Both the position numbers and the translations under genes were made by a program. A stretch of DNA of 64,000 bases, from positions 1 to 64,000 of the forward strand of contig CAZGVO010000009.1 of NCBI GenBank assembly GCA_964529175.1, written 5' to 3'. How positions within the stretch are numbered: position 1 is the stretch's first letter; each line of letters starts with the position of its first letter. The notes beneath the pieces were generated by a model. It saw nothing but the letters and a program-made list of their open reading frames with translations. It made no database searches and was not told the DNA's origin. This stretch comes from JAAFJM01 sp964529175 (GTDB taxonomy: Bacteria > Bacteroidota > Bacteroidia > UKL13-3). Shown here piece by piece: positions 1-9,126 of the stretch.

Positions 1-1
1 A

Positions 2-1834
2 AACACCACTACCCAAGTAGGAACAGTTTATAGAGGTGGTAAATACAGCATTGTAGTTGATAGACCTAAACCAGGTACTCCATTAGATTACAAAGTGTGG
101 ATTGACTTTAACTTAAACTCAAACTTTGAACCAAGTGAGTTAGTCTTAAATAAAATAAACAATGGAACAACACAATTAACTGATACATTCACTATTTCAT
201 CGACACAAGCATATGGCAATACCAGAATGCGTGTAGGATTAGATTTAGCAAACTCAACTCAGTTTAATTCGGTTTACTCAGTAGTAGGTATGTTTAAAGA
301 CTTTAATATATCAATCAACAAAGACTTGACAAAACCAAGCATTACTTTAAATGGTCCTGCTGTACTAAGAACTGAGATTAATAAAACTTTCAATGATCCA
401 AATGCTACTGCAATTGATAATATTGAAGGTAATATTAGTTCAAGAATTCAAAAAGTAACCAATATTGATTTAACAAATATTGGAGTTTACTATGTAAAAT
501 ATTTCGTGGTAGATTACTCAGGTAACGTATCTGATACATTATACAGAACTGTTATTGTTGAATTAAATAGCACAGGTCCTTCAATTACATTAAAAGGTAA
601 TGCCACTGTTTATACTAATGCAAAAACTACTTTTGTTGATCCGGGTGTAATTGCTTTAGACAATGTTGGTAGTGATATTACACAAAACGTTATTACTACA
701 ACAAATTTAAATGAAAACGTAGTTGGAACTTATAATAAGAGATATTCAATTACTGATGCGTTTAACTTTACTAAATTCGTAGATAGAACTATTGTTGTTC
801 AAGATACAATCCGTCCGGTATTAACCCCTAAAGAAAGTCCTTACTTGCATCAAGTATTAACAGCATTTGATCCATTACAAGCAATTACTTGGTCTGATAA
901 TTACAGTGTAAAAGCTAAATTGAATCCTACTTATGTTGGTTCTATCAATCCTAATGTAATTGGTACCTACTTTATAGTTTATGACTTAAAAGATGAATCA
1001 AACAATAGTGCTACTCAATTAAGATTACAAGTAAATGTTACAGATAAAGTTAAGCCTACTATTTCTATTGGAAATAATCCATTATATGTAGAAGTAAATG
1101 AATCGTTTACTGAAAATGATATTACCATTGCTGATAACTACTGGCCTTTAAGTGCATTGTTCAGAAGCCAAGTTAGCAATGTAAGATTAGATTCATTGGG
1201 TACTTACGAAATTATTTATACAGTAACTGATGGTTCAGGTAATACTGAAACTGCTACTAGAAGTGTAATTGTAAGAGATACAAAAGCTCCAACTTTAAAA
1301 TTAATTGGTAGTCAAACGGTTAACTTACCTCGTTTCAGTTTATACTTAGATGCAGGTGTACAAATATTTGATAACTTTAACTCTGATGCTGAATTACGCG
1401 GTAATTTAGTAATAACAAGTAACTTACCTGTTAATTCAGGTGGTCAATACTTTGGAGATATTGAAGGTTTATATACTGTTCAATATAAAGTTAGAGATTT
1501 ATCTCATAACACATCTGAACCAATACAAAGAACAGTAAATGTAATTGCAAGCACTTCTAGTATAGAAGAAGCAATTAACTCAAACAATATTTTAGCTATT
1601 TATCCAAATCCTAGCAATGGTATTTTAAAAGTTAAATTGTTTGAAGCTACTAATGCTGATGTTACTGTAAAAGTGTACAATTCAGTTGGCGCTTTAGCTA
1701 AAACAATTACATTAAACAATAAAGATTTATCTGAAAAACAATTAGATTTAGCAGGCTTTGCAAATGGTGTTTATTTAGTACAAGTAGAAACTGAAGGTAA
1801 AGTTTACACACATAAAATTAGTGTTGTTAAATAA
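2..1834 (+). CDS. T9SS-secreted multidomain surface protein (3' part)
   Basis: The reading frame is open to the left edge, so the gene starts outside the window; the GTG at 95 is internal. The first visible residues, around YKVWIDFN, resemble the end of a GEVED domain. Several Ig-like repeats of the DUF5011 / bacterial surface-protein type follow, recognisable by recurring blocks such as ITLNGPA, FNDPNATAIDN, GTYEIIYTVTD and SGNTETATRSVIVRDT. The last roughly 85 residues form a type A T9SS sorting domain (IYPNPSNG near its start, NGVYLVQVETEGK and HKISVVK at the end). It should be exported by Sec, carried across the outer membrane by the type IX system and released or anchored at the cell surface. 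The binding target is unknown. A strong terminator follows directly. Confidence 0.93.
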   Translation, partial: NTTTQVGTVYRGGKYSIVVDRPKPGTPLDYKVWIDFNLNSNFEPSELVLNKINNGTTQLTDTFTISSTQAYGNTRMRVGLDLANSTQFNSVYSVVGMFKDFNISINKDLTKPSITLNGPAVLRTEINKTFNDPNATAIDNIEGNISSRIQKVTNIDLTNIGVYYVKYFVVDYSGNVSDTLYRTVIVELNSTGPSITLKGNATVYTNAKTTFVDPGVIALDNVGSDITQNVITTTNLNENVVGTYNKRYSITDAFNFTKFVDRTIVVQDTIRPVLTPKESPYLHQVLTAFDPLQAITWSDNYSVKAKLNPTYVGSINPNVIGTYFIVYDLKDESNNSATQLRLQVNVTDKVKPTISIGNNPLYVEVNESFTENDITIADNYWPLSALFRSQVSNVRLDSLGTYEIIYTVTDGSGNTETATRSVIVRDTKAPTLKLIGSQTVNLPRFSLYLDAGVQIFDNFNSDAELRGNLVITSNLPVNSGGQYFGDIEGLYTVQYKVRDLSHNTSEPIQRTVNVIASTSSIEEAINSNNILAIYPNPSNGILKVKLFEATNADVTVKVYNSVGALAKTITLNNKDLSEKQLDLAGFANGVYLVQVETEGKVYTHKISVVK

Positions 1835-1853
1835 TTAAACATAAACTTTAAAT

Positions 1854-1889
1854 AAAAAAGGTGCTTTTCGAAAGGAAAGCACCTTTTTT
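1854..1889 (+). terminator. Rho-independent terminator after the T9SS gene
   Basis: A perfect 14-bp inverted repeat (arms 1854-1867 and 1876-1889, loop of 8) has a GC core GGTGC/GCACC flanked by A and T runs. It lies 20 bases after the stop codon and ends just before the next promoter. Confidence 0.92.
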
Positions 1890-1892
1890 ATT

Positions 1893-1900
1893 TATATTTG
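1893..1900 (+). promoter_or_regulatory. Bacteroidota -7 box TATATTTG upstream of the Ppx gene
   Basis: TATATTTG matches the phylum consensus TAnnTTTG and lies 5 bases before the ATG at 1906. No clear TTTG -33 box is seen, because that position falls in the preceding terminator. If used, the transcript would be nearly leaderless. Confidence 0.4.
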
Positions 1901-1905
1901 AATAA

Positions 1906-2820
1906 ATGAAAGCAGTTATCGATTTAGGTTCAAATACTTTTAATCTTTTAATAGCAGATATAAAAAATAATCAGCTTAATGTGGCGGTTAATTTAGAGTT
2001 TCCTGTAAAAATTGGAAGAGGAGGTTTAGTTGATAATGTAATAACAGATGCAGCCATGCAAAGAGCCATAACTGCTTTGAGTCAATTTAAAAGTTATCTT
2101 GATAGATTTGAAATAGCAGATATTACTGCTTTGGCCACTTCGGCTATTCGCAATGCATCTAATGGTAATTTATTGGCCGAAAAGATTAAGGAAATGTTTG
2201 ATATAAACATTTCAATAATAGATGGAATAAAAGAAGCTGAGTTTATTTACAATGGTGCCATTAATTCATTTAAGCTTCCCAATGATGAAATTTTAGTGAT
2301 GGATATTGGTGGTGGAAGTGTTGAATTTATTATTGGAAGAGGTAATCAAATAATTTGGAAACAGAGTTTTGATATTGGTGCTGTTAGATTGGTTGAAATG
2401 TTTAAGCCACAAAATCCGCTAAACTCAATTGATATTGAAAATATAAAATTACACATTTTAAAAACACTAAAACCTTTACAAGACGAACTTTTCAAATACC
2501 CTTTAAAAACTTTGGTTGGGACTGCGGGCAGTTTTGAAACAATGGTAGATGTGGTAATTAAAGACTTGAGGGTTATTCCCAATTCTCTATCAAAAAATGC
2601 ATTTGAAATTCCTCTTCAAGAATTTGAAGTTTTTAAAGAAATGATGGTAAAAACAACTACAGAACAACGCTTAAAGTTCAAAGGTATGTTAGATTTTAGA
2701 GCAGAATACATTCCGATTGCATCAATTTTAATTGAAATAATTATTGAAATGGGGGGTATAAAAAAATTAGTTTGTTCTAACTACTCCATGAAAGAGGGTG
2801 CCCTATACAGCATGTACTAA
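1906..2820 (+). CDS. Ppx/GppA family phosphatase (short, one-domain form)
   Basis: This is a predicted cytoplasmic exopolyphosphatase or guanosine pentaphosphate phosphatase of the ASKHA fold. The phosphate-binding loops are visible: DLGSNTFNLL at residues 6-15, ATSAIRNA at 77-84 and DIGGGSVE at 133-140, with the acidic DGIKEAE motif at about 106-112. At 304 residues it holds only the catalytic Ppx region and lacks the C-terminal helical half of E. coli Ppx, which is usual for Bacteroidota homologues. It converges on maf with a 4-base overlap of the two 3' ends. Whether polyphosphate or pppGpp is the substrate cannot be told from sequence. Confidence 0.9.
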   Translation: MKAVIDLGSNTFNLLIADIKNNQLNVAVNLEFPVKIGRGGLVDNVITDAAMQRAITALSQFKSYLDRFEIADITALATSAIRNASNGNLLAEKIKEMFDINISIIDGIKEAEFIYNGAINSFKLPNDEILVMDIGGGSVEFIIGRGNQIIWKQSFDIGAVRLVEMFKPQNPLNSIDIENIKLHILKTLKPLQDELFKYPLKTLVGTAGSFETMVDVVIKDLRVIPNSLSKNAFEIPLQEFEVFKEMMVKTTTEQRLKFKGMLDFRAEYIPIASILIEIIIEMGGIKKLVCSNYSMKEGALYSMY

Positions 2821-3389
2821 AATACTTTTAAAGCATCGTAAATTTTATTTACAGGCAAACCCATTACATTATAAAAGCATCCATTAATTTTTTCCACGGC
2901 TGTATATCCAAACCAATCTTGTATGCCATAGCTTCCTGCTTTATCGAACGGTTTGTAGTTTTTTATATAATGCCAAATTTCATCATCCAAAAGTTGTTTT
3001 ATTTTTACCTCACTTCTATCGTAAAGGGTAACAGTTTTGTTATTCGATTTTAAGCAAACTCCCGTAAATACTTCATGCGTGGTATCACAAATTTCTTTCA
3101 ACATCTCAAACGATTCTTGCTCAGTTTCAGGTTTATTTAAAACATGATTATTTACCCAAACTACGGTGTCGGCAGTTAGTAAAATTTCATTTTCGTTTAG
3201 CGTTAAAGGAAATGCGTCAGCCTTTTTGTTGGCCAAATAAGCAGGAATTTCATGTTTAGTTAATTCGCTTGGAAATGATTCATCTACCTCGTATGTAACT
3301 ACTTCAAAAGGTAATTCTAATCCTTTAATTAACTCTTGTCTTCTTGGCGATTTAGATGCCAAAATTATTTTTATTTTGTTTAACAACAT
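2817..3389 (-). CDS. maf: Maf family nucleotide pyrophosphatase
   Basis: A Maf/YhdE-type NTP pyrophosphatase that hydrolyses non-canonical or methylated nucleoside triphosphates to monophosphates. The hallmark ASKSPRR motif is at residues 11-17, the TADTVV segment at 72-77, and the KAGSYGIQ block lies near the C-terminal third. The 190-residue length is typical. The ATG at 3389 sits directly before the first strand, so the start is secure. It lies 4 bases downstream of the Ldh2-type dehydrogenase gene on the same strand and is probably cotranscribed with it, and it overlaps the convergent Ppx gene at its stop codon. Confidence 0.95.
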   Translation of the reverse strand: MLLNKIKIILASKSPRRQELIKGLELPFEVVTYEVDESFPSELTKHEIPAYLANKKADAFPLTLNENEILLTADTVVWVNNHVLNKPETEQESFEMLKEICDTTHEVFTGVCLKSNNKTVTLYDRSEVKIKQLLDDEIWHYIKNYKPFDKAGSYGIQDWFGYTAVEKINGCFYNVMGLPVNKIYDALKVF

Positions 3390-3393
3390 TTGC

Positions 3394-4446
3394 TTAAAAT
3401 TCTAATGCTAATTTATTGGCTAATTCTTGTAAATCGGTAATTACTTTTTCGTTTAAAGGAATTCCTATTTCTAATCGTTCTTTTTCTAATAAAAACTCAG
3501 GTTCGCCTGGAATTATTACATGCTGATTCTTGTCTATTCTGTTAGCATTTTTAAAGGCATCTATCCAATTATCAATATGATTTTTAAAATCATTGGCAGG
3601 TCTAAATGCATCAATACGCATGGCTCCTAAAAAATGCCCAATTCCATTTCCTGGTAAATTTTCTAAAGGATTTAAAAAAGCCACAAATGGAGGAACCCAA
3701 GGGCCATAATTTGCGCCACTTAATACTCCACATAAAACATCAACCAAACTAGCTAACCCATAACCTTTATGTCCACCTAAAGGCAATAACGAGCCTCCAT
3801 TTGAAAGTTCATTAGCGTTGGTTGATTCATCACCATCTTTGGTTTGAACCCAATTATTAGGAATTGGTTTACCTGTTCGCTGCGCAATTTCAAGCTTTCC
3901 ATTTGCAGCAGCGCTGGTTGCCATATCAATAACTATGGGTAAGTGTTTTCCTGAAGGAAAAGCATAACAAATTGGGTTTGTGCCTAACATACGCTGCTTG
4001 CTGTAAGTTGGCGCTACTAATGGACTTGCATTGGTCATGGCAATTCCAATCATATTATTAGGCAATGCCTTCATGGCATGGTATGCAGCTATGCCAAAGT
4101 GGTTACTATTTTGAATAGCCACCCAACCTGTACCCACGTTTTTAGCTTTTTCTATGGCAATATCCATTGCTTTTGGTGCAACAACTAAACCCAAACCTTG
4201 GTCTGCATCAATAGTGGCAGTGCTGGGTGTTTCATAAATAATTTTATGTTGCGCATTCATATTAGCTCTGTTGGCTTCGTAAAGCCTAACATAGCCACTT
4301 AAACGTGCTACACCATGTGAATCTATACCACGTAAATCGGCAGCTATAAGCACATCAGCAGCTTGTTTGGCATCTTGCTTATTCATGCCACATTTTATAA
4401 AAACTTGTTCGGTAAAGTGTAATAAACGTTGGTGGGAATAATTCAT
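3394..4446 (-). CDS. Ldh2-type malate/L-lactate/ureidoglycolate dehydrogenase family oxidoreductase
   Basis: An NAD(P)-dependent 2-hydroxyacid dehydrogenase of the Ldh2/MDH2 family, unrelated to Rossmann-fold lactate dehydrogenase. Family landmarks are RGIDSHGVARL near residue 40, QNSNHFGIAAYHA near 112, LGTNPICYAFPSG near 155, and GHKGYGLASLVDVLCG near 225. Its 350 residues match the family length. Substrate (malate, sulfolactate, ureidoglycolate or another) cannot be assigned from sequence. maf follows after 4 bases. Confidence 0.93.
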   Translation of the reverse strand: MNYSHQRLLHFTEQVFIKCGMNKQDAKQAADVLIAADLRGIDSHGVARLSGYVRLYEANRANMNAQHKIIYETPSTATIDADQGLGLVVAPKAMDIAIEKAKNVGTGWVAIQNSNHFGIAAYHAMKALPNNMIGIAMTNASPLVAPTYSKQRMLGTNPICYAFPSGKHLPIVIDMATSAAANGKLEIAQRTGKPIPNNWVQTKDGDESTNANELSNGGSLLPLGGHKGYGLASLVDVLCGVLSGANYGPWVPPFVAFLNPLENLPGNGIGHFLGAMRIDAFRPANDFKNHIDNWIDAFKNANRIDKNQHVIIPGEPEFLLEKERLEIGIPLNEKVITDLQELANKLALEF

Positions 4447-4493
4447 TTATTTGTAAAATATTGTAAAAGAAATTACCATTTTTTGTAAAATAA

Positions 4494-4538
4494 AAAATCT
4501 GTGAAAGATGGTTATTCGTCCACCAATTCACAGATTTT
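4494..4538 (-). terminator. Terminator after the BI-1 gene
   Basis: Arms 4494-4505 and 4527-4538 form a 12-bp perfect inverted repeat (AAAATCTGTGAA and its complement) with a 21-base loop. Read on the minus strand it is followed by a T run, and it lies 20 bases after the stop of the BI-1 family gene. The long loop is unusual. Confidence 0.75.
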
Positions 4539-4558
4539 ACAATTTTTAATTTTTAAAA

Positions 4559-5248
4559 TTATTTTCTATCACCTAAAACGCGTAACAAGTACAAGAATAA
4601 ATTGATAAAATCTAGGTACAGGGTTAATGCACCCATGATTGAACCTTTTTTAGCTTGTTCTCCATCTAACTGAGTAGCCATTATTTTTAGTTTTTGTGTG
4701 TCGTAAGCTGTTAATCCTACAAAAATCATTACACCAGCGTATGATATAATATAGTTTAAAGTTGAGCTTTGTAAAAAATAATTAACTATTGTAGCTATAA
4801 TTAATCCTATTAAACCCATCATCATGATGGCACCAAAACCACTTAAATCTTTTTTAGTAAAGAATCCAGCCAAACTCATTACCGCAAAAGTACCAGCAGT
4901 AATAAAAAATGTGGATGCAATAGAACTAGCAGTATATAAAATGAAAATGCTCGAAAGAGTAATTCCGCTTAAAACTGAATATAAAACAAACATAATGGTA
5001 GCAGTTGTGTAACTTAACTTAGAAACACGGGCACTTAAATACCAAACTACTCCAAGTTGAGCTATTATTAAACCCATAAACATGTATTTAGTGCCGAAAA
5101 CTATGCTTAATAATTGTTCTGACGAAGCTACATACATGGCTACAATACCTGTAATAAATAATGCTAAAGTCATCCATGAATAAACTTTAGTCATAAAAGC
5201 ACCCACCACACTTTGGGTTTGGGTTGATGAAATTTGTGAGTTTTCCAT
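4559..5248 (-). CDS. Bax inhibitor-1 / YccA family membrane protein
   Basis: A seven-helix inner-membrane protein of the BI-1 (TMBIM) family, proposed to be a pH-sensitive calcium leak channel and, in E. coli YccA, a modulator of FtsH. The hydrophobic segments alternate with short loops, and the family end is present: MIFVGLTAYDTQKLK followed by a last helix GALTLYLDFINLFLYLLRVLG. The 229-residue length is normal. The N-terminus (about 20 polar residues before helix 1) fits the ATG at 5248. The gene stands alone, with its own terminator downstream. Confidence 0.94.
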   Translation of the reverse strand: MENSQISSTQTQSVVGAFMTKVYSWMTLALFITGIVAMYVASSEQLLSIVFGTKYMFMGLIIAQLGVVWYLSARVSKLSYTTATIMFVLYSVLSGITLSSIFILYTASSIASTFFITAGTFAVMSLAGFFTKKDLSGFGAIMMMGLIGLIIATIVNYFLQSSTLNYIISYAGVMIFVGLTAYDTQKLKIMATQLDGEQAKKGSIMGALTLYLDFINLFLYLLRVLGDRK

Positions 5249-5315
5249 TTTTTTGATTTCTTTTTTGTTTTTTTAGTTAAATAATTGATTGCAAAATAAG
5301 CTATTTTTAGTCTAA

Positions 5316-5609
5316 TTAGTTCATGTGCATTTTAGGAAATCTAAATATTTCACTGTCATGAACCAATATAGGATGTATTTTATAGGTAATAAATTCGTAT
5401 AGAGGTAATTGCTGCATAATAGTTTCTGTTTCTTCTTCCGATTCGGTATTTAAAATTATCCAACCTTTAGTTCTTTCTTCATTTATGGTATAACTTTGTA
5501 TTTTACCCTTATTAATTAAAACACTAATAAAAGCTCGGTGACTCGGAATTTTGCGCATAAAATTATTGTCAATTTCGTGAGGTAATTTTATTTCAACCAT
5601 GAATACCAT
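5316..5609 (-). CDS. Muconolactone-isomerase/YciI-like small protein
   Basis: A 97-residue protein with the beta-alpha-beta pattern of dimeric ferredoxin-like proteins of the muconolactone isomerase/YciI type: MVFMVEIKLP at the start, SHRAFISVLINKGKIQSY in the first helix and second strand, GWIILNTESEEE, and a PLYEFITYKIHPIL end. The ATG at 5609 is preferred over the one at 5600 because it completes the first strand. A -7 box TATATTTG lies 20 bases upstream. No metabolic partner is adjacent, so the reaction is unknown; similarity is by pattern only. Confidence 0.65.
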   Translation of the reverse strand: MVFMVEIKLPHEIDNNFMRKIPSHRAFISVLINKGKIQSYTINEERTKGWIILNTESEEETETIMQQLPLYEFITYKIHPILVHDSEIFRFPKMHMN

Positions 5610-5628
5610 AATTTCTTTCTTTTTTATT

Positions 5629-5636
5629 CAAATATA
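5629..5636 (-). promoter_or_regulatory. -7 promoter box for the YciI-like gene
   Basis: On the minus strand the bases read TATATTTG, a match to TAnnTTTG, 20 bases before the start at 5609. No convincing -33 TTTG was found at 17-21 bases. Confidence 0.45.
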
Positions 5637-5659
5637 AGTAACCAATTTTGTCAATTGCT

Positions 5660-6589
5660 ATGCCAAACCAAACTAATTATACAAAATTAATAAAAGACCA
5701 TGCTTTAAAATTGGGCTTTAGCTTTGTAGGTATCAGTAAAGCAGCGTATTTAGAAACAGAAGCTCCTAAGTTGGAGAAATGGCTTAATGAAAATAAAAAT
5801 GGCAAAATGGCTTATATGGAAAATCATTTTGACAAACGTTTAAACCCTACATTATTAGTTGATGGCGCAAAATCTGTAATTAGTTTAATGTATAATTATT
5901 ACACTACCGATAAGCAAAAAGATACTGAAGCTCCAAAAATATCAAAATATGCCTACGGGCAAGATTATCATGATGTTGTAAAAGAAAAATTGGTTGAATT
6001 ATTATTGTTTATTCAAACAAATATTGGAGAAGTAGGAGGTAGGTGTTTTGTAGATTCAGCTCCAGTTTTAGAACGAGCTTGGGCTGCCAAAAGTGGATTA
6101 GGTTGGATAGGTAAAAATGGCAATTTAATCAATAAAGGCCACGGTTCGTTTTACTTTTTGGCAGAATTAATTATTGATTTGGAGTTAGATTATGATAGTA
6201 AATTAGCTACCAATTACTGCGGAACTTGTACAGCTTGCATTGATGCTTGCCCTACAGAAGCCATAGTTTCGCCAACGGTGGTTGATGGAAGTAGATGCAT
6301 TAGTTATTTTACTATTGAATTAAAAGATGCAATTCCTACCGAAATGAAAGGGAAGTTTGATAATTGGGCTTTTGGATGCGATGTTTGCCAAGATGTTTGC
6401 CCTTGGAATAGGTTTTCAAAAGCACATAATGAACCTAATTTTTTTGCTAAACCCGAACTTTTAAACATGACTAATAATGATTGGTTAGAGATTACTGAGC
6501 AAGTATTCAGCGAGTTATTTAAAAAATCGCCAGTAAAGCGAACCAAATACAACGGATTGAAAAGAAATATTGACTTTATAAGAAACTAA
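5660..6589 (+). CDS. queG: Epoxyqueuosine reductase QueG
   Basis: A cobalamin and 4Fe-4S dependent enzyme of the last step of queuosine tRNA modification, reducing epoxyqueuosine to queuosine. It shows VDSAPVLERAWAAKSGLGWIGKNG with the family catalytic Asp (about residue 132), a first ferredoxin motif CGTCTACIDACP near 187-198 and a second, CDVCQDVCPW, near 240-248. The length of 309 residues is right for the short form without HEAT repeats. The longer reading from TTG at 5648 adds four residues; the ATG at 5660 is preferred. No other queuosine gene is nearby. Confidence 0.95.
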   Translation: MPNQTNYTKLIKDHALKLGFSFVGISKAAYLETEAPKLEKWLNENKNGKMAYMENHFDKRLNPTLLVDGAKSVISLMYNYYTTDKQKDTEAPKISKYAYGQDYHDVVKEKLVELLLFIQTNIGEVGGRCFVDSAPVLERAWAAKSGLGWIGKNGNLINKGHGSFYFLAELIIDLELDYDSKLATNYCGTCTACIDACPTEAIVSPTVVDGSRCISYFTIELKDAIPTEMKGKFDNWAFGCDVCQDVCPWNRFSKAHNEPNFFAKPELLNMTNNDWLEITEQVFSELFKKSPVKRTKYNGLKRNIDFIRN

Positions 6590-6599
6590 TAAAAAGAGA

Positions 6600-7931
6600 A
6601 TGACCAAATTATATAAAATATTGTTTTATAGCATATTGATCTTAGGTGTTTTAAATAAAGTATCGTTTGCTCAAGATACTGCAACCGTGCGCCAAAAGGT
6701 TAGTAAAGAAACTAAATTAGGCGAACCTAAAAAGCTGCTTTTACATAAAATGGATCCTAATAATTTTAACTTTGGAGTTGGTATTGATGCCAATTTGAAT
6801 TTAATTGGGTCTGAATATGGCAATAGAGTAGGAAATTTTATGCCAAGGTTTAGCGTATTTTTAAGTAAACCGCTCAATAAGTATTATGTAAATAGTTTTA
6901 TTAGTTTGTGGGATTATTCCATTGAACCGTTAGCCATCAATTTTATTGAAAGTCGCGATAAATCAACCGATAATCAGTTTGGTGGTTATTATTTTGATCC
7001 TTCGTTTGCTTTACATTTAGTGCCTGATAGAAGCAGTACCGATTTTAAGTTTATGTTTGGTTTGCGCCCCTCTTATTTAATGTATAGTTACTCTCAAACT
7101 TTAGAAAATGGCGCTTACAGATTAATTCAAGGTGGTTTAGAATCAAATAAAAATAAAGCTGGAGATATTGATTTAGCTGGAATGATAGGCTTTAGTTTTA
7201 AGTTTAGCCAAGTAGGAAATTTTGAAATAAAATATGTACACAGCTTTACCAACAATAGCACGGGTAATTATATTTCTGGTCGCCCAAATACATTGGAGTT
7301 TGGTGTTAGAATTAGTGCTGTACAGATTGGAAAAACATTATTCGACATTGATTATGAAGTAAAAAAACAAGTGCTAAAATTAAACAAAGGAACGCTTTTG
7401 GTGATGTTGCCAACCCCTAATATTCACGAAATTAATGCGTTAAAACGATCAGGACGAAATGATGACGTAACCCAAATGTATTATGTGCAACAGCTTAATA
7501 ATAAAATGGTTATGGATAAAATGAAAAGTGATTATAAATTCAGTAAAGTACTTTATTTTTCCGATTCATCAATCAATAAAGTATTGGCAAAAGATTTTAA
7601 TAATGTATTTATTGATGAAAACTACTTACCAATAGAAGCGCCTGTAACTTTCGATTCTACTAATTTCTTAATTGCATCATTTTGTTTCGATATTTCAGAA
7701 TTTTCGAGTAGAAATAAATTGGCATATGGCTTACATGTGTATAACGAAAAAATGCAATTGCTCTCAAAACCATTTAATGCCATGCGTAACGATATGGGAA
7801 TGGTTCAAGGCAATAATATTTTTGCCGATTTATTTGGTAAAAAAGTACTGTTTACACCGCTCGACTACGAAAATGTAATTAAGAAATTTAACGATAGGTT
7901 ATTAAGATACAAACTAGAAGAAGAAGAGTAA
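6600..7931 (+). CDS. Unknown outer-membrane beta-barrel-like protein
   Basis: I do not recognise a named family. A signal peptide is clear (LYKILFYSILILGVLNKVSFAQ, cleaved near residue 25). Residues of about 50-250 alternate aromatic-rich amphipathic stretches and short polar turns (FNFGVGIDANLN, PRFSVFLSKPL, FKFMFGLRPSYLMYSYSQT, GNFEIKYVHSF, LEFGVRISA), as in an outer-membrane barrel. Residues 255-443 are less hydrophobic and may form a separate globular domain beginning near GTLLVMLPTP. It lies 10 bases after queG and converges with the vWA gene, leaving 7 bases between stop codons. Confidence 0.7.
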   Translation: MTKLYKILFYSILILGVLNKVSFAQDTATVRQKVSKETKLGEPKKLLLHKMDPNNFNFGVGIDANLNLIGSEYGNRVGNFMPRFSVFLSKPLNKYYVNSFISLWDYSIEPLAINFIESRDKSTDNQFGGYYFDPSFALHLVPDRSSTDFKFMFGLRPSYLMYSYSQTLENGAYRLIQGGLESNKNKAGDIDLAGMIGFSFKFSQVGNFEIKYVHSFTNNSTGNYISGRPNTLEFGVRISAVQIGKTLFDIDYEVKKQVLKLNKGTLLVMLPTPNIHEINALKRSGRNDDVTQMYYVQQLNNKMVMDKMKSDYKFSKVLYFSDSSINKVLAKDFNNVFIDENYLPIEAPVTFDSTNFLIASFCFDISEFSSRNKLAYGLHVYNEKMQLLSKPFNAMRNDMGMVQGNNIFADLFGKKVLFTPLDYENVIKKFNDRLLRYKLEEEE

Positions 7932-7938
7932 AATTTAA

Positions 7939-9108
7939 TTATTTTGCTATAGTAGTTTTCCACTCAAATTCGCCATTTTTAAACAAGAAAATATCGTCAT
8001 CAATGGTAATTTCAGTATTGTCAACCAATGTTTTCATGTTTAAATCACCATTGGCAGTGTGAATACTTCCTTTAGTTAAGTAAGCAATTTTTAAATACTC
8101 TGAGTTAATTCCTTTAGCTGTTCCGCAAATAATTACGTGTACAGGTTTTTTGATACGTTTTAACAACGCCATATCCCTAACCGGACTATCATCTGCCACT
8201 AACACTATATCCCCAAAACCTTTTAAAGTTGTAATAGCTTTATAAACCGCCTCTAAATCATTTTCTGGCTCATCACCTCCTTGGCGTTCACCACCTTTTT
8301 TTCGGGTTTCGTCTATATCTTTTTTAAACTTTTTAAAATCCTTAGCTTCAAAACTATATACACCGCCTGCTGCGCCTGTTTTTTTTAGTTCATCAGCTAG
8401 TTCACCACCATCGTTAAATAAGGTGTAATACATAATTTTTTCGCTTTCATAATTTTGCTTGTACCAAATAAGTAATTGCCCAATGTATGGAAACATACTA
8501 CCTGTCATATCTACCACCAACGATATTTTTTTCCAATGTGGATTGCGTTTAAAAGCCCTAAAAATAGTAGAATCTTTCAGTTTGTATTCTCCTGTTAAAA
8601 ACTTATCAAACTTAATTGTAGTAACTGCTTCTTTGGTGGGTGCTTCATAAGTTACATAACCTTTTTTATCGTAATGTGCGTAGGAACCTACTAATTCGCC
8701 TTTGGCAAAATTACCCTCGGTAAGCATAAATCCTGCTTCATCGTAACAGCGTTCATAGCCATTTTTTAAGCCATCTCGGTAAATTTCTTCACAACGGGTA
8801 CTACAATTTGGGAAAAATGAAACACTTGGCCCATCCATAACACCATTTTTAAAAGTATTGCTTAATTCAATGCAATCTTGCGCATCGTAGAACTTAATTT
8901 CAATACCTTGTTTTTCGTTGTTTTCGTAAAACACTTCGTACTTTAAGTCGCCATTAGGCCAATAGTAGCGCCAAAAACCTTGTTTTTTACCATCTACAGT
9001 TACGTTTATAGTATCGCCATCATGCATTGTAAATGATTGCGCAGTAATAGTTTTATATAAAAAACTTATGGTTAGAAATAAGGTTACTTTAAAAAAAATA
9101 TTTTTCAT
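7939..9108 (-). CDS. Secreted YwqK/MORN-repeat plus von Willebrand A fusion protein
   Basis: An exported protein (signal peptide to about residue 23, ending ITAQ) with two parts. Residues 30-150 carry short repeats of the MORN/YwqK type, each around a GxxxGxWxxYxxNG-like pattern (GKKQGFWRYYWPNGDLK, NEKQGIEIKFYD, GVMDGPSVSFFPN, GLKNGYERCYDE). Residues 193-380 form a von Willebrand factor A domain with a MIDAS sequence DMTGSM at 200-205 and IVLVADDSPVRD later. vWA domains bind metal and protein ligands, so a periplasmic or surface protein-binding role is inferred. The pairing of the two domains is unusual. gmhB lies 18 bases upstream on the same strand. Confidence 0.85.
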   Translation of the reverse strand: MKNIFFKVTLFLTISFLYKTITAQSFTMHDGDTINVTVDGKKQGFWRYYWPNGDLKYEVFYENNEKQGIEIKFYDAQDCIELSNTFKNGVMDGPSVSFFPNCSTRCEEIYRDGLKNGYERCYDEAGFMLTEGNFAKGELVGSYAHYDKKGYVTYEAPTKEAVTTIKFDKFLTGEYKLKDSTIFRAFKRNPHWKKISLVVDMTGSMFPYIGQLLIWYKQNYESEKIMYYTLFNDGGELADELKKTGAAGGVYSFEAKDFKKFKKDIDETRKKGGERQGGDEPENDLEAVYKAITTLKGFGDIVLVADDSPVRDMALLKRIKKPVHVIICGTAKGINSEYLKIAYLTKGSIHTANGDLNMKTLVDNTEITIDDDIFLFKNGEFEWKTTIAK

Positions 9109-9126
9109 TTATCAGGATACTAAAAT

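Noticed and set aside
1..94. Start of the first gene at GTG 95
   Set aside because: The frame is open to the left edge and continues a GEVED-like domain, so the true start is outside the window.
5648..5659. TTG start of QueG
   Set aside because: Four extra residues only, and a normal ATG follows at 5660.
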